Positions 1 through 11,701 of a stretch of DNA of 64,000 nt are shown piece by piece (position 1 is the stretch's first letter; each line of letters starts with the position of its first letter). Below the pieces are notes generated by a model. It had not been told where the DNA came from. It did not search any database and was given only the letters and a program-made list of their open reading frames with translations. Position numbers and translations under genes: made by a program. Origin of the DNA: Saccharina japonica (lineage: Eukaryota; Sar; Phaeophyceae; Laminariales; Laminariaceae); the NCBI GenBank assembly GCA_008828725.1, contig MEHQ01002057.1, positions 38,023 to 102,022 on the forward strand, in the 5' to 3' direction.

Positions 1-274
1 CCAGGTATACTGGTACGCTCTTCTCACATTGACATCCGCTTTCGCGTACGAAGCTGAAATAGGCCCCTATTTATAGCTACGAAATAGGTCCCGGTGATGC
101 TTCGCTGTGTGTTGCTTCATCAGATCAGGTACGAGAGCGGTTGAGTTGCATGATGTTCATTCACTAAGGCCGTTTCCTATGCGGTTCGATTTCGAGCTTC
201 AGATTTGTATTTTTCGATCTCAAAAACGAAAGCACCGTCCTATGCAGTCCGATTATGCAAAATCTGACCGGAAA

Positions 275-363
275 TTTTTCGATTTGAGAATCCGATGACC
301 CAAGTCGTCGGATTTTGGGCCAAAATCCGACTACTTGGGTCATCAGATTTTGAAATCGAAAAA
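275..363. repeat. 42-bp-arm hairpin
   Basis: Arms 275-316 and 322-363 are reverse complements with about four mismatches around a 5-nt loop. The arms contain TGACCCAAGT and its complement. It lies inside a dispersed repeat: the word CCTATGCGGTTCGATTT near 175 returns inverted near 1560-1590. No coding potential is seen in 1-363. Confidence 0.8.
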
Positions 364-909
364 TGGCATGGTCTCTAAATTCAAGATGTTATCCAGGCAG
401 CAAGCAAGCAGCAGCAGCAGCAAGATCGATGAGTTGGATGGTGACACAGCGACGTTGCTTCGCGCCCGACGCGCAGCCGACGATCGGTGGGCCTCTCCGT
501 CGCCAAACTACAGTCGGCTGGCGCGGGCTCGGGCCTAGAGACGAAGGGAAGCGCACTCGGCCGCGCGCCTCTCCGTACTCGTAGATTTTACAGCAGCAGC
601 AGCAGTACTACAGCAGTACACAGTCAACGCTCGGATGCTTCGTTGTGTCAAAATACAACCAAGACAGGTCGACTCGAGTGCACTCGGCGCGTCGCAGCCA
701 GACCAGAGGCAGCCAGCGTGGCTCCGAACGCTTGGGTTCTACGCCCAGTACAGCGCACTCGGCGCGTCTCTTCGCGGCGCCAGACCACAACAACAGCAGT
801 TGGTCTTGCCGTTTGCTCAAATATCTGCACGTACTCGTATGATACAACAAATCCGTGTTTTCTCGCATAAGAAGACTGTTTCGATTTTCGAACTAGGTCG
901 CTGAAAAAT
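364..909. other. Gene-free stretch with CAG microsatellites
   Basis: Short CAG/CAGCAGTA runs (about 400-421 and 591-625) and GC-rich words are present. Open frames here overlap in many frames and show no recognisable domain. CTGAAAAAT at 901-909 is the left target duplication of the next element. Confidence 0.5.
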
Positions 910-1536
910 GGGCAGCGGCCAAAAACAGGTACACCTGGTCCGTTCGGGGCCAAAAACAGGTACATACTAAAATCAAGTTTAAAACGCACCCCACGAACCT
1001 GCCGTTCCTTGCAACGTAAAGTAGAGTTTTTTCATGTTCTTCGTGCTCGCCCGGTGGCCACGTACGAGTAGCTGCTATTAATAGTACGAGTAACGAACGC
1101 CTGCTGCTGTATTCTCCCTTCTCAGCTTGCGACACCCCTGGTAATCCAAGTTGACCACAATCCCAAAGGGGAGCCTTCTATCTCGTATAATTTCGGCGGA
1201 GGTGTGCAGGCAGATATGTGTGTCGCTCGAGTGGCGTGTGGTGCGAGGTGCGAAGGGAGGAGGGGGTCTCTCCGCCTACGTCGGCATTTGTATAGTAGGG
1301 GGCATAGGGTGGAACTATGAAGGGCCTCTGATTGGCTTAAAAACGACAAAAAAAAAGGTGAAAGTCAAGCAGAGTAGACAAAATCAGGTATACCTGGTAT
1401 TTAAAGAGGCAAAAACAGGTACAACGAGGTTTGGACCAATGGCAGGGCACGTGGAGTGCGTTTTTTACTTGATTTTAAGTATGTACCTGTTTTTGGCCGC
1501 AAACAGACCAGGTATACCTTTTTTTGGCCGCTGCCC
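910..1536. mobile_element. Mutator-like MITE (long TIRs, 9-bp target duplication)
   Basis: The element starts GGGCAGCGGCC at 910 and ends GGCCGCTGCCC at 1536. The terminal inverted repeats are about 100 bp (910-1008 and 1438-1536) with few mismatches. CTGAAAAAT stands in direct orientation immediately outside both ends (901-909 and 1537-1545), an exact 9-bp target duplication. A 9-bp duplication with long TIRs is typical of the Mutator (MULE) superfamily. The 627-bp element has no transposase, so it is non-autonomous. It carries copies of CAGGTATACCTGG-type words. Related debris (CCAGGTCCC, TTTTTGGCCGC) occurs near 25300-25450. Confidence 0.8.
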
Positions 1537-1652
1537 CTGAAAAATCAATCAGACCATAATCTGAAGCTCAAAAATCGAACCGCATAGGAAACGGCAACGT
1601 ACGCTCCTCCGGCTACTGCAAGTAAATATACGACGGCAGAAGTGTGACTCAC

Positions 1653-1998
1653 CTTCCAAAACAACAGGACCAATTATCCCTCCGCCGCCGCTCAGCCATC
1701 GCTCCAACGCCACCGGGTCGCCCCGTATTCTCGAGCTACTCTCCATGCCCGAGTCCACGGCCATGAGGCACACGCCATCAGCCGTTCTCCGCTTCCGTCT
1801 GCTGCTGTTAGTGTTCATACCTTGCATGTCAAAGGCAACTCTTGACGGAACATGACGCCTTGTCTGCTGGGTAGAGTGTCCGAGAGAACTCTGCCTCAAC
1901 GATTCCACTCGAATCCTGAATGTGTCCACACCCGCGAGCAACAGAAAACAAGAAAGACAGCACTTCATGCTTCCCGCACGACGTGAGACCCTTCGCAT
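1653..1998 (-). CDS. Possible first exon of a secreted or plastid-targeted protein
   Basis: Read on the minus strand, ATG at 1998 (or in-frame ATG at 1968) opens a frame that runs to a clean donor, AAG|GTGAGT, with the last exon base at 1653. Starting at 1968 the protein begins MKCCLSCFLLLAG, a good signal-peptide core, and then VDTF. A Phe just after the cleavage zone is characteristic of stramenopile plastid proteins. The rest is rich in Ser and Arg, then reads LERWLSGGGG...VVLEGE. The family is not recognised. No continuing exon was found at lower coordinates, where the MITE at 910-1536 sits, so the gene may be broken or may be a chance frame. Start choice is uncertain. Confidence 0.35.
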
Positions 1999-3122
1999 TG
2001 GGTCAACATGTCACAAGGAGGCCCGCAACGCACGCCCATGCCGAGGACTGGGTTTAGGCTTCCCCTATAGCAAAATGCCTTGCGAACTTGTGAAACCTCC
2101 CAACCTCTTTCGTCTTTTGTTCTCTTTTCTTCACCGCCCATGCCAGGACCTGGGGTATCAACCTGAGCCCTGCTTCGAGAAACGAGCTATTGATAGCCTA
2201 TTTCTGCAGCGATCTGCCTTGATTGATATCTGCTTCGGTGGGTTGCGCTGCTACCGCTTCTCCAAGAAGATCGTGCTGCGCTGGGGCTGCTGCTGCTGCT
2301 GCTGCTTGCTGCTGCTGCTGTGCTGCATCATGATTCTCGACGATGCGTCGTTCGTTGTGAAAGACTACGTGGTCTGGCTGAAACGGAGGACTTTTCTGCT
2401 CATCTTCACCTCTGTAACGGCCTTCATGCTTCCCATTGTGAGTTGGTATTCAGCAACAAGCAGTGTACATCACTGATGTGTCGAATCCCCACAACTTCAT
2501 GCAACTGGCTGGTTCTCCGTGAAGGCCTTCCCAAGTTAGCCGCCGGAAGATTTGTCATACACAAATGACCAGAGCTCGGGTTTGAATTTCGAATTTTCAA
2601 TTTTCGTTCGGATCGCGATGGTTTCGTTGTCACGTACATACGAGTACCGCCTGCTCGTAGGGTAGGACTGCTATTCTGCTGTAAGTTCACACCGCTGACC
2701 GTGACGAAGTGTGCTGCGTGTGTCCTTTCTACCCATCGATACCCAGCACACCCCGCAGTGTCCGTGCCGATCCTGCGTCACTTCTGATCCGAGAGACCTA
2801 CAAGAAGATCTGTACGAATGTCAAGGAAACTACGGAGTTAAGGCGATTACAAGCTGTAAGGCGACCTAAACAAGGCGACTCGCTTGCACTTAGACGTTTA
2901 CACACTAGTGCCTATATACTAGGGCAGTTGCCTTACTTATCGAGTCGCCTTATAACATATGCACTAAGTACAATACCTGTAGATAAGGCGAACGGTTGCC
3001 TTATTGACTTATTCAGACGACTGCGAAAAATATAAAAATATAACCAGCAGGGCACGAGGCCCAGCCACCATTGTTCTTGCAACCTTACGTCAACACAAGC
3101 AGCTCTCAGCTCTACGTGCGAT
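1999..3122. other. Gene-free stretch; CTG microsatellite and AAGGCGAC words
   Basis: A CTG run lies at about 2286-2325. At 2838-3010 the words AAGGCGAC and GTCGCCTTA recur in both orientations. The inverted word GAGTCGCCTT appears again near 21261. Open frames here translate to low-complexity Leu/Cys and show no domain. Confidence 0.45.
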
Positions 3123-3635
3123 ATGTCGTGCGCCGCGGGCGGTGCATGCCTGGTCTCGAGCAGCACGGCCCCCGGGAACGAGGCTGCCCCTGATCATGCG
3201 TGCCGGGCGCATTGCGGAGGTGTGTTGCACGGTGTCTGTGGCGTGCAGGACCCAGAGAGCGACAACGAAATACACCGCGTCTGCCCGCCGTGTTTGGCGG
3301 CTAGCTCTTCAAAGGGGAAGGGGAAGGAATCGGCGAAGGGAAAGCGCAAGCTCATCGAGGAGCTGGGGCCTCCTGGACCCTCTCCTCCTGCGGGCTCGAC
3401 GAAAAAAAAACCGTGCCAGAGCTCTACTCGCAAGAGGTTGACTATTGACACCAAAGCGCAGATTGTGGAGGAGGTTGAGAATCATGTCTCGCACGCAGCG
3501 CTTGCTGAGAAATACGGTTGCGGTGTGAGGGTTATCGCGCGGTGCGTAAGCGAGAAGAAGAAAATCCGCGCGGCAAGCAACAGACCAGGAGAGGCTGGAC
3601 AGATGAAGTCGCTGCGGGTTCCACAGCATTCTGAG
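3123..3635 (+). CDS. Pogo/CENP-B-type transposase, N-terminal HTH exon
   Basis: The 171-codon exon begins ATG TCG TGC and ends GAG|GTACGT in phase 0. It encodes a Cys/His-rich N-terminus (Cys residues plus HCGGVLHGVCG and CPPC) that may bind zinc, a Lys/Ser/Pro linker, and then RKRLTIDTKAQIVEEVE...LAEKYGCGVRVIARCV. The last part matches the psq/CENP-B N-terminal helix-turn-helix of pogo-like transposases in pattern. The natural next domain (CENP-B-type HTH, then DDE) is found in phase only at 17978. It may therefore be exon 1 of that gene, an orphan HTH exon, or part of a decayed element. Start chosen as the first ATG ahead of the Cys-rich part; an upstream exon is possible. Confidence 0.6.
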
Positions 3636-5899
3636 GTACGTAATAAGCATGGCCGGCAGATCGTGATGCATGTACTCTTCTTTGCTTCGTTGCCTGTACT
3701 GCTGTGCAGCAGCAGTATGGCCGTATACTCGTATTATCATGTATCGCACCTTTGATCGCACATATAAATGCTTTTTTTACGTACCGGTATCTATATTCCC
3801 AGTAACTTTTTAGTTACTATTAATACCAGCTGGTTACTACCTATGAGTTATGACCCACCAAAAAAAGATTTTTTTGGTGGGTCATCACCCATAGGTTACT
3901 ACTGCTGTTCCCCGTAACTTTGGGTGCTGTAGGGTTATTATTAGGGTTAGTCAATACCCAGTGATTTCGTGATTTCCCAGTGACTTTATCATTCACTGCT
4001 GTTGTATCATTTTCACTGGGTGCTGTCGTGCCCCTGTTTTTCAACAGCAGCAGTGTTTTGACGCCTCATATCGTATATTTCCATTGATTTTTTGTAATCC
4101 CGTCCCTAAAACTTTCTACGACGTACTCGTACGCGTATGTACTTTAAACCAGCGCGCAGCGCGAGTTGCCCCTCGGGGCAACGGCGAGGTCCCACCGCAC
4201 CCGGGGATGATAACGTCGCATCCCCGTACCAGAAATCCTTGCGGACAACTACAACTCCAATAACCCGGGGAAGAAAACAGACACCACCTGGGTCGATACC
4301 GCCCCGCATGGTGGTTCTTATTTTCCGCTTCAGAGTGGTACATCACAGCACACTGTTAATGCGAGTACTATGAGCAACGCAAAGCTAGCGCCACGGGCGG
4401 AGCCGTGGCCGTACCGCTAGTGTACTTGAAATCCAACTTGAGCCAATAATAAAAGGATCTGTCACCAATCAACTATCAATTCGATAGTTGATCTGATACA
4501 TGGAATTTGGCTCTTTAACGCTCCAACCGGCACTCGAATTATTGTCGTAATCACGCACAAATTCAATATTTCATCTGTCAGCTGATTTCGTCTGCCCTGA
4601 ATTCAGAAAACAAATAATTATTTAAATACTGAAGTATTACGCGTAACACATTTTTCGGGACAGCGTTGCACCCATTTCTGTATAACTACTCGTACAGTAA
4701 TTTGGAATGATGTAGTAGGGCGTAGTAGGGCGTAGGGCGTAGGGTGTACGGCGGTGGCATAGGCCATAGTTATGTCTTTTTTCACTTGGAATTACAGTAG
4801 TGTGGAGGAACACCTGCTGTGGGCGGTGCCGGGAGCGCCCCGGGCCGTCTCGGCCCCGGATTTCGACCAGGGAGGGTGTGCTGGTTTTCATTAAAATTAA
4901 ACCCTCTGGCAATTATGTTGTTGAAGATACATAACATGCGACCTATCCTGCTGCGAGGAGTGCCGCTCGTACTCGTAGTATCAGTAGATGTCGCGCTTGG
5001 TTTTGAGATGTAACGTGTCATCATCAGTCAGGTGCTTGCTAACCAGCACTGCTGCTGTTGTAGCGCGCGCACTGCTGTCCGCCCGCTTCATTTTTTTGTT
5101 GTACCCACCACCTGTGTCGCTGGTGATATTCGCGCCTGATTGTTTTGATAAAAATGGTCAAATTCGTCAGCTGTGAGTACGACCGATTGAATGGTTGAAA
5201 CTCAACTTTGCAAGCTGCGTGATAAGCTACTACTACTGCTGCTGTAGACACCTCTCATTGGGCGTCCTTGTTCTGTACTGCTGTATGACAGATCCCATTT
5301 CGTGTGTCTCTGGTTTGCCTGTCTTCGTTGTACTCCGTACCAGCCCCGTACTATTTTACACTTGGCATTATTTAATGGGCTACATAGGCGTATGACAAAT
5401 TAACGCGTACCAGGTAATCTCCCTCGTGCATCGTAGCGTTCGTTGTTGAATCTGTGAGCCGTATCATAGTAACGTCTCGTGTGCAATTACAATTCCGCGT
5501 ATGTATACCCAGTCCTACATAATACCAATATATATCATACCAAGCTCCCTTATTGGAGTTCGTACTGGTTCCCGTCTATACATATACCAGGTAGTCACTA
5601 TTTTTAGGGAGCTAAGGTAACGCAAAAAAATAAGGTCCCTTACATGCCGCTTCCTGTTGTCGCGGGGTCCAATGCAAGGGGCCACTTTTTTTATTTTATC
5701 CATCCCACTGATTATCCTCGTCGTGCTTTCTCCCCCTCCCTCCGTTATGTAGCTCAGATCCGGGGTCATATAGCGGGCAGCCCCGATGCTCGCTTTTGGC
5801 TGGTACCACTGCATGCAGTGGTTGGTGTTGCTAATGCTCGCAGAAAATTGAGGTCCCTTATATACCGTTTCCCCTTACCAGCACACCCCCCCCCCCCCA
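3636..5899. other. Gene-free stretch (start of putative 14.3-kb intron)
   Basis: Starts with donor GTACGT. It holds a strong hairpin (separate entry) and scattered CAGCAGTA/TACTGCTG words. No domain is recognised on either strand. A C-run at 5886-5898 precedes the poly(C) element. Confidence 0.5.
3833..3899. repeat. Hairpin with 16-bp perfect inner stem
   Basis: TGACCCACCAAAAAAA (3851-3866) pairs with its exact complement at 3869-3884 across a 2-nt loop. Outer bases (GTTAC...CTATG / CATAGGTTAC) extend the stem imperfectly. Probably a small foldback element. Confidence 0.75.
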
Positions 5900-6127
5900 C
5901 CCTTGTACACATGCAAGTCCGCCTCACAAGCGGTTTTTCGTAGTAGGATGCAGCTCACCCTTCATGTATGCGACTCGCCCAACACCCCACGGCGCTTCGC
6001 GCTTGGTGCTAGCAATGTCTGCCTGATCGGTGAAAACCCGACATGCTCCGTCCCGACATTGTAGGGATGCGAGGGTCTATGGTCATACGACTACGGCCAT
6101 GCATGAAAATGAAGTACACCCCCCCCC
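5900..6127 (+). mobile_element. Poly(C)-tailed SINE-like element, copy 1
   Basis: The copy begins CTTGTACACATGCAAGTCC after a C-run (5886-5898) and ends ATGAAAATGAAGTACA followed by a second C-run (6117-6127). The body holds the conserved words GCGCTTCGCGCTTGG, AATGTCTGCCTG and GGGATGCGAGGGTC shared with copies near 19.4, 25.6, 26.6, 53.0 and 55.4 kb. Compared with the copy at 19264 it lacks the first roughly 50 bp. No A or B box is convincing and no ORF is present. Confidence 0.75.
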
Positions 6128-6173
6128 ACCATCGTACGGTACTTACATCAGTATCGAATCGGCTGGGTTTTTT

Positions 6174-6335
6174 TGGCGAGGCAGGGTCAGCATTTGTTTC
6201 ACTCGTCGAATCACGTAGATTTGTGCATACACGCAGCTTGGCCCTGTTGTATTTTGGCGACGCAGGGTCAGCTTTTGTTTCACTCGTCGAATCACGTCGG
6301 TTTGTGCATACATGCAGCTTGGCCCTGTTGTACGC
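6174..6335. repeat. Two tandem copies of an 81-bp unit
   Basis: Unit starts TGGCGAGGCAGGGTCAGC at 6174 and TGGCGACGCAGGGTCAGC at 6255. Both end in CTTGGCCCTGTTGTA. A few substitutions separate them. Confidence 0.85.
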
Positions 6336-6587
6336 CGGCTTCTATATACTATTATCACGATATGTGTCATATTAGTAATGTGTTGTCCTTCGGCTGTTTT
6401 GCAGTCATTATTGTCGGTGCTACAATGGTTTACCCCTGGGGGTTGTAGATTTACTGTGTAGTTGCTGATTGTTACTTCTTATTTTGCTCTCAGACAATTT
6501 GTCGTATCATACATGTTCCAGTGCGACATAATGCAATAAATAATTCGCTATTACCGCAGTAACCAGGCGTCATTCCCAGGGCTGTTC

Positions 6588-6972
6588 GCGGGTCAGGTCA
6601 AACCTCACGGGTCAGGTCGGGTCGGGTCGGGTCAGCTGACCCGACCCGACCCGCGAGAATTTTGAGATGTCGGGTCATGACCCGACCCGACCCGCGAAAA
6701 TTTGAGATGCCGGATCATGACCCGACCCGACCCGCGAAAATTTTGAGATGTCGGGTCATGACCCGACCCGACCCGCGAGATTTTGGAAACCTCTTGACCC
6801 GACCAGACCCGACCCGTGAGAGTTGCAAACCTCTTGACCCGACCCGACCTGACCCGTGAGATTTTGAACACCTCCTGACCCGACCCGACCCGCCAGATAC
6901 CGATTGACCCGTGAGATACGGGTTTCATACGGGTCGGAACGACTGGACCCGTGATATTTCTCGCGGGTCAAA
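6588..6972. repeat. GACCCG-rich tandem array
   Basis: Blocks of (GACCC)n or TGACCCGACCCGACCC alternate with spacers such as GCGAAAATTTTGAGATGTC, with a period near 40-60 bp. The Asp-Pro-Thr/Arg frames are translations of the repeat, not genes. A second array lies at 7596-8105 and a third at 56115-56282. Confidence 0.85.
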
Positions 6973-7313
6973 TATAAAAACTTCCAGGTCCAAACCTGTT
7001 GTAGTCGTTGCTCGTTCGTCCGTTGGTTGGGCCTTGGTCCATCATAATATTCCTAGAGTGTCGTACTTCTTTGTGTTTTTTTGTATTTTTTTGCTTTAGT
7101 TTTTGAAATTGTGGTGTGTGCTCCCAAAGATCTTCGTGGAGAGAGAGAGAGGTAGACCCACATCCCGCACATTGCCGTGCCTACCACGCCTTCTCCTCGG
7201 GTCGACCTGATAGCTCTAAACCAAGATGGCTTCTGCTTCCGCTCCGGAAAGCGGGAAGTCTATGCCGCCTCCGGCGAGGGCAAGCGGACTAAGTTATCCA
7301 TTCATGTGTTTGT

Positions 7314-7348
7314 GACATGCATCAATTGTACAACAATTGATGCATGTC
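7314..7348. repeat. 16-bp perfect inverted repeat
   Basis: GACATGCATCAATTGT is followed after three bases by its exact reverse complement. Isolated; no terminator role can be inferred in a eukaryote. Confidence 0.8.
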
Positions 7349-7595
7349 TGCCTTGTTGTTACTGCTGTTGCCATTTTTTATCTTCTTGTACCCCGCATTG
7401 ATTTGTGGCCTGACTGTAGTGGGTTCGGAGGATGTGTGAGCATGAGATACTGCTGTGTGGTGTCATCCGACCAGGAGTTCGCCAAAAGTATGCCTCGTAT
7501 GTAGTACAATGTGCCTGGTATACAATATGATCGTTCTGCACGCTATGATATGCACTCGGGGTATCGGCACGACGGGCAGGAAGCGGTAAGGTTAA

Positions 7596-8105
7596 AGGTT
7601 TGGGACCCGCGCGGGTCCGACCCGCTGAGACGAGAGTGGCCCTCGGGCAGGAAGCGATAATATAGAAAAAATACGGTCCTGCGGGCCGGATCCGCGGGTT
7701 CGACCCACGGGTCCGACCCGCGGGTCAACGGAAAACAACTCGCGGATCATTCTGGCCCGACCCGTGAGTGACCCGTTTCTCGCGGGTCATGACCTGACCC
7801 GACCCGCGAAAAGTTTGAGATGTCGGGTCATGACCCGACCCGACCCGAGAAAATTTGAGATGTCGGGTCATGACCCGACCCGACCCGCGAAAATTTTGAA
7901 TGTCGGGTGATGACCCGACCCGACCCGCGAGATTTTGGAAATCTCTTGACCCGACCCGACCCGACCCGTGAGATTTTCAAACCTCTTGACCCGACCTGAC
8001 CCGACCCGTGAGATTTTGAACACTTGCTGACCCGACCCGACCCGACCCGACCCGCGACATTTTGAACACCTCCTGACCCGACCCGCGGGTCGAGTCATGA
8101 CTCGC
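7596..8105. repeat. Second GACCCG tandem array
   Basis: Same word family as 6588-6972, with spacers GCGAAAAGTTTGAGATG and GTGAGATTTTGAACACC. It ends near CATGACTCGCGAACAGCCC. The words CGCGGGTC and GACCCGCG create many short palindromes. Confidence 0.85.
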
Positions 8106-8725
8106 GAACAGCCCTGGTCATTCCAATGCCCACCGGCAGCCACTTCCAAGGTCTTGGACTCCGCTACGTTGAGCGGGCGGCGTCAGCCGCAAAATCCTTG
8201 TGTTCAATCCTCATCAAGGACATAGTTCGATGCCTCCCCTGGATGCTACCAGAGTCAACAGGTTTTATTGGGCTCAACTCTTGGTCGCGTCGCGTCTGTT
8301 CTAAGTTGTTTCGTGCGCAAACTAGGGCCTAAGGCCTACAGCAGCAGTATAGTGCTACTGTAGTTTCCATACCGGTACGTATGAAGCACGTACTACGTAC
8401 AAAAACTGAAAATGATGAATACCAGGCATAACATACGTAGCTACATCACTGCACAGGCGAGGCGGCGTGGAGCGGGTCGGGGCGCAGCCCGACCCGTGCC
8501 CCCCGCCAAGCTGTCAACCCTGTGTGTGCGTGTCCGTGGAATATTGATTGAATGGAATCGCCAGGAAGCGGAGTGGGTCAGGCGATCGTTCGTGTGTCTG
8601 ATGCGAAGCACGATCAATCGTCGTGGTAGTGTTTTCATGGTCCATGGCCCATGCCATGGGTGAGTCCGATTTTTGAGTCCATCATCCATATGATCTGTGA
8701 TTCCATGACCCATGATCAGTGTTGT

Positions 8726-9225
8726 AAATCGCGTTTTGCGATTACGATTTTTATCGCGATTTAATCTCGATTTCTGGTGATCGTGATCGCAAAAATTTGA
8801 CCCGCGATCACGATTAGATATCGTGACCGTAAATCGCGGTTAATCGCGATCTTCGATCACGATTATTCAATAAAGCCTCCGATGCATCTCTACAGAACAG
8901 ACATTCGTTGATTGCGTGTAATGTCTTATACATGCCTGTGCGTGCACCTGCATTCAGCATATACGTTTGACGCAAGCAATGGTTAATGGTTCAAACTTGC
9001 ACTACGCCGCTGCGCCGGGTGCTGAGCACTTCCTTTACTACTGCTCTATATTAGTGGGGTTCCTCTTGAAATGCACCGCTTTGTGCCCAAATATCGCGAT
9101 TAATCGCCACATACGATATTATTTTTCATCGACGATTAATCGCGTTCTAAAAAAAAGAAGGCGATTAATCGCATTAATCGTATCGCACCTTTCTTGGCAC
9201 GATTCATGATTTACAATTTACAACA
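8726..9225. repeat. AATCGCGATTA word cluster
   Basis: A 500-bp stretch is built from variants of AATCGCGATTAATCG without strict period, bounded by TGTTGTAAATCG on the left and TTTACAACACTG on the right (inverted words). This resembles a terminal inverted repeat around a decayed simple-sequence core. Confidence 0.65.
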
Positions 9226-10200
9226 CTGCCCGTGATGTTCATCCGAAATGTAACGCAAAATGAAACGACACAAGTTACTCCGCTCGACATTGTCTTCAAA
9301 AGCATACCAGGATACCAGGTACTACAGAACTTGAGTATCAACTACTACTGTATATCGGTACTGCTTCAATAGGGGGTCCTGGGAAAAAAAGAAAAAGAGA
9401 GAGCGATACATTCCCAAGGCTTGCGCAGTCATTTTCGATTCGGGTCGCTCAAGTTTTCGAGTTTTGTTTCATTTTTGTCCGATGCCATGTTCCCTCTGCT
9501 GCGACTCCACCGCGAGCGCTACAGTTTAAGAACCTCGGCATGAAAATAGGCTCATTCGAGCAATCTTGTGTAGAGCTATCGAAGGTGTTGAAATCAACTC
9601 AATTCGTTGGAGCATGTGGGATATTTATCAAAGGCCCCAATATCAGCTATCCACGACGCAGAACGATACGTACCATTTTGGGTGGAAATTTAGCGACCGT
9701 TTGGTCTCAGTATTTTATACCCAAACGGTCCTTACGAATCCGCCCCTACTTTCCAATGTCGCTCCCTCCCCGTCTCTCGTCATCTCATCCGACGTTCGGA
9801 TTCGGGGTGGTTGTTCTCTCGTTTTGCGACAAAAACAACAGCAACGCGCTGCAACAGCAGCAGCAACACAGCAATAGCCTGGTGTCGAGGTGTCGAGGTG
9901 TCGGCTCCAACAAGCTCGTACGTATACGTGTGCTTGCTGTCGAGGTGTCGAGGTGTGACTCTGCCGGTGTTTGTACGTTTCGGTTGTGTTTGTTCTTCTC
10001 GCTCACAACCGCTTGTCAAAGCTTGCCATAGCAGCTTCTTCCTTTACTGCTGTGATCTGTGTCTCTAGTCTCGTCGCTGTCCGGTGGCATCATATTTTAC
10101 GGCTGGGCGGCGTCTGCTTGCTGCTTATTGCAGCAGCTGGCTGCTTGCTGCAGCGCGCGGCGTTCTTTTCAAACTTTATGCAGGTCAGTTTTTTTTAAGG

Positions 10201-10246
<46 letters not shown>

Positions 10247-11639
10247 AGCTGCTGTACGTCAGCTAGCTGTGATGAGTTCGACCGATTGAGTGGTAAAGTC
10301 AAAGTTGGTTGTCACGATTATTGGTGGTTTGGGTGCTCGGGTGGTTTTGGTGCTCGTGATTGGTCAACGTCACAAGTTTCGCAGGACCCCCCACTGCCGA
10401 ATTGCCCTATATCGTATATTGAACTCACAAACGCCATATTGTAAAATGGAATATAGAACAAGCACGCCCAATGAGGGCATGTCCAAACAGACACGAAAAT
10501 CAAAATGGAAAAACGAAATAATTTCGTTCTCGGTATCATTTTACCTGATGTGTCCCAACAGAAACGCAATGTGAAAAACAAGATCCAGGCGAACAACAAC
10601 GTTGAGCACAACCTATGGGCCGTTCACAACTATGTACACACGTCGACAATATAGCGCTCGGCAACACAGACTCACCAGGGAAGCAGGCACATGCGACAAT
10701 TCGATCCCGGGAGGTCGTTGGGCCTCCCATGGAGGTGGTCGCGTGTCCAACGTTGACGCCCCGGGATCAAACTTGAAATTATACTGAGAACGAGCTTCCA
10801 ACCTCATTCTCGAGGGCATCATGCTAAACTCTACGACCGTACTCAAACTATCTTCGCTTTGGCTCGGACGCCGGGAAACAAAGGCCCTAGAGCGTCGAGG
10901 CTGGTATTGTGGTCGACCTGCTGGCTATTTACGGGGGACCTGTATGGCTGTGTTGCCGTATAGCTGTGGGTTGCGTGCTGCGTGCGGCAGTCCCGATGTG
11001 ATGTTTTTACGTGGCTGCGCTGACCTGTAGGGAACGCTGAATTGTTGCTGTTCGTGCCTTCGTTTTCCTTTTCGTTTTTCAGCTGTCTTTTTTTTGTCTT
11101 TCGCGATACGTTGGAAATCGTTGATTTTCTCACAACAACAAAAAACGAAGGGGAACACGTTTGTGCCAAGGACCAAGCAGCGCCTTGTTTATTTTCATTT
11201 CGTTTTTCGTTTTTGATTTTCGCTTTTGTTTGGACATGCCCTGAGCGTGTCTGGGTGGCCAGCACTACTACTAACACTGCATTTTTTTTATCCTCCTTCT
11301 TTCTGCCTTAGAGTTGGATAAAGTAACACATGACGTATGTTAGTAACGTTACGATCTGAGCCGGCCGATCTGCAACTACGTCACGATGTTAGCCTAAATG
11401 CCGATGCGTATCTTAACAATTATTTCCCCATTTTACTCGCATTGAATATCTGACGTTGACGCCACGTTACCAAGTTGCTATAAGTGACAATCTGGACGTA
11501 ACATTAAGTTACTTCGTGACGGTTAGACCTGAAAGTATTACCAGGTACAACATAATGATGCTACTCGTACGTATGTATGTGTTGACGTTTCGTTATATTG
11601 GGTATACAACATGTGTTACTATTATTATTCGTAGTGTTT
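9226..11639. other. Gene-free stretch with CTG microsatellite
   Basis: A CTG run of about 15 units lies at 10203-10248, plus CAG/CAACAG runs near 9838-9870 and repeated GGTGTCGAGGTGTCG near 9880-9955. Open frames are poly-Leu/Gln or short. No domain recognised. Confidence 0.5.
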
Positions 11640-11701
11640 GTTCGTCGTTTCCAAATCTGGATGCCCTGACTGCCCCGCAGTCTGATGAGATGCTTTAAGG
11701 T

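Noticed and set aside
1922-2476. 184-codon plus-strand frame with a hydrophobic stretch
   Set aside because: The hydrophobic part is a translated CTG microsatellite (Leu/Cys run).
6655-6860. Asp-Pro-Thr repeat protein
   Set aside because: Direct translation of the GACCCG array in several frames.
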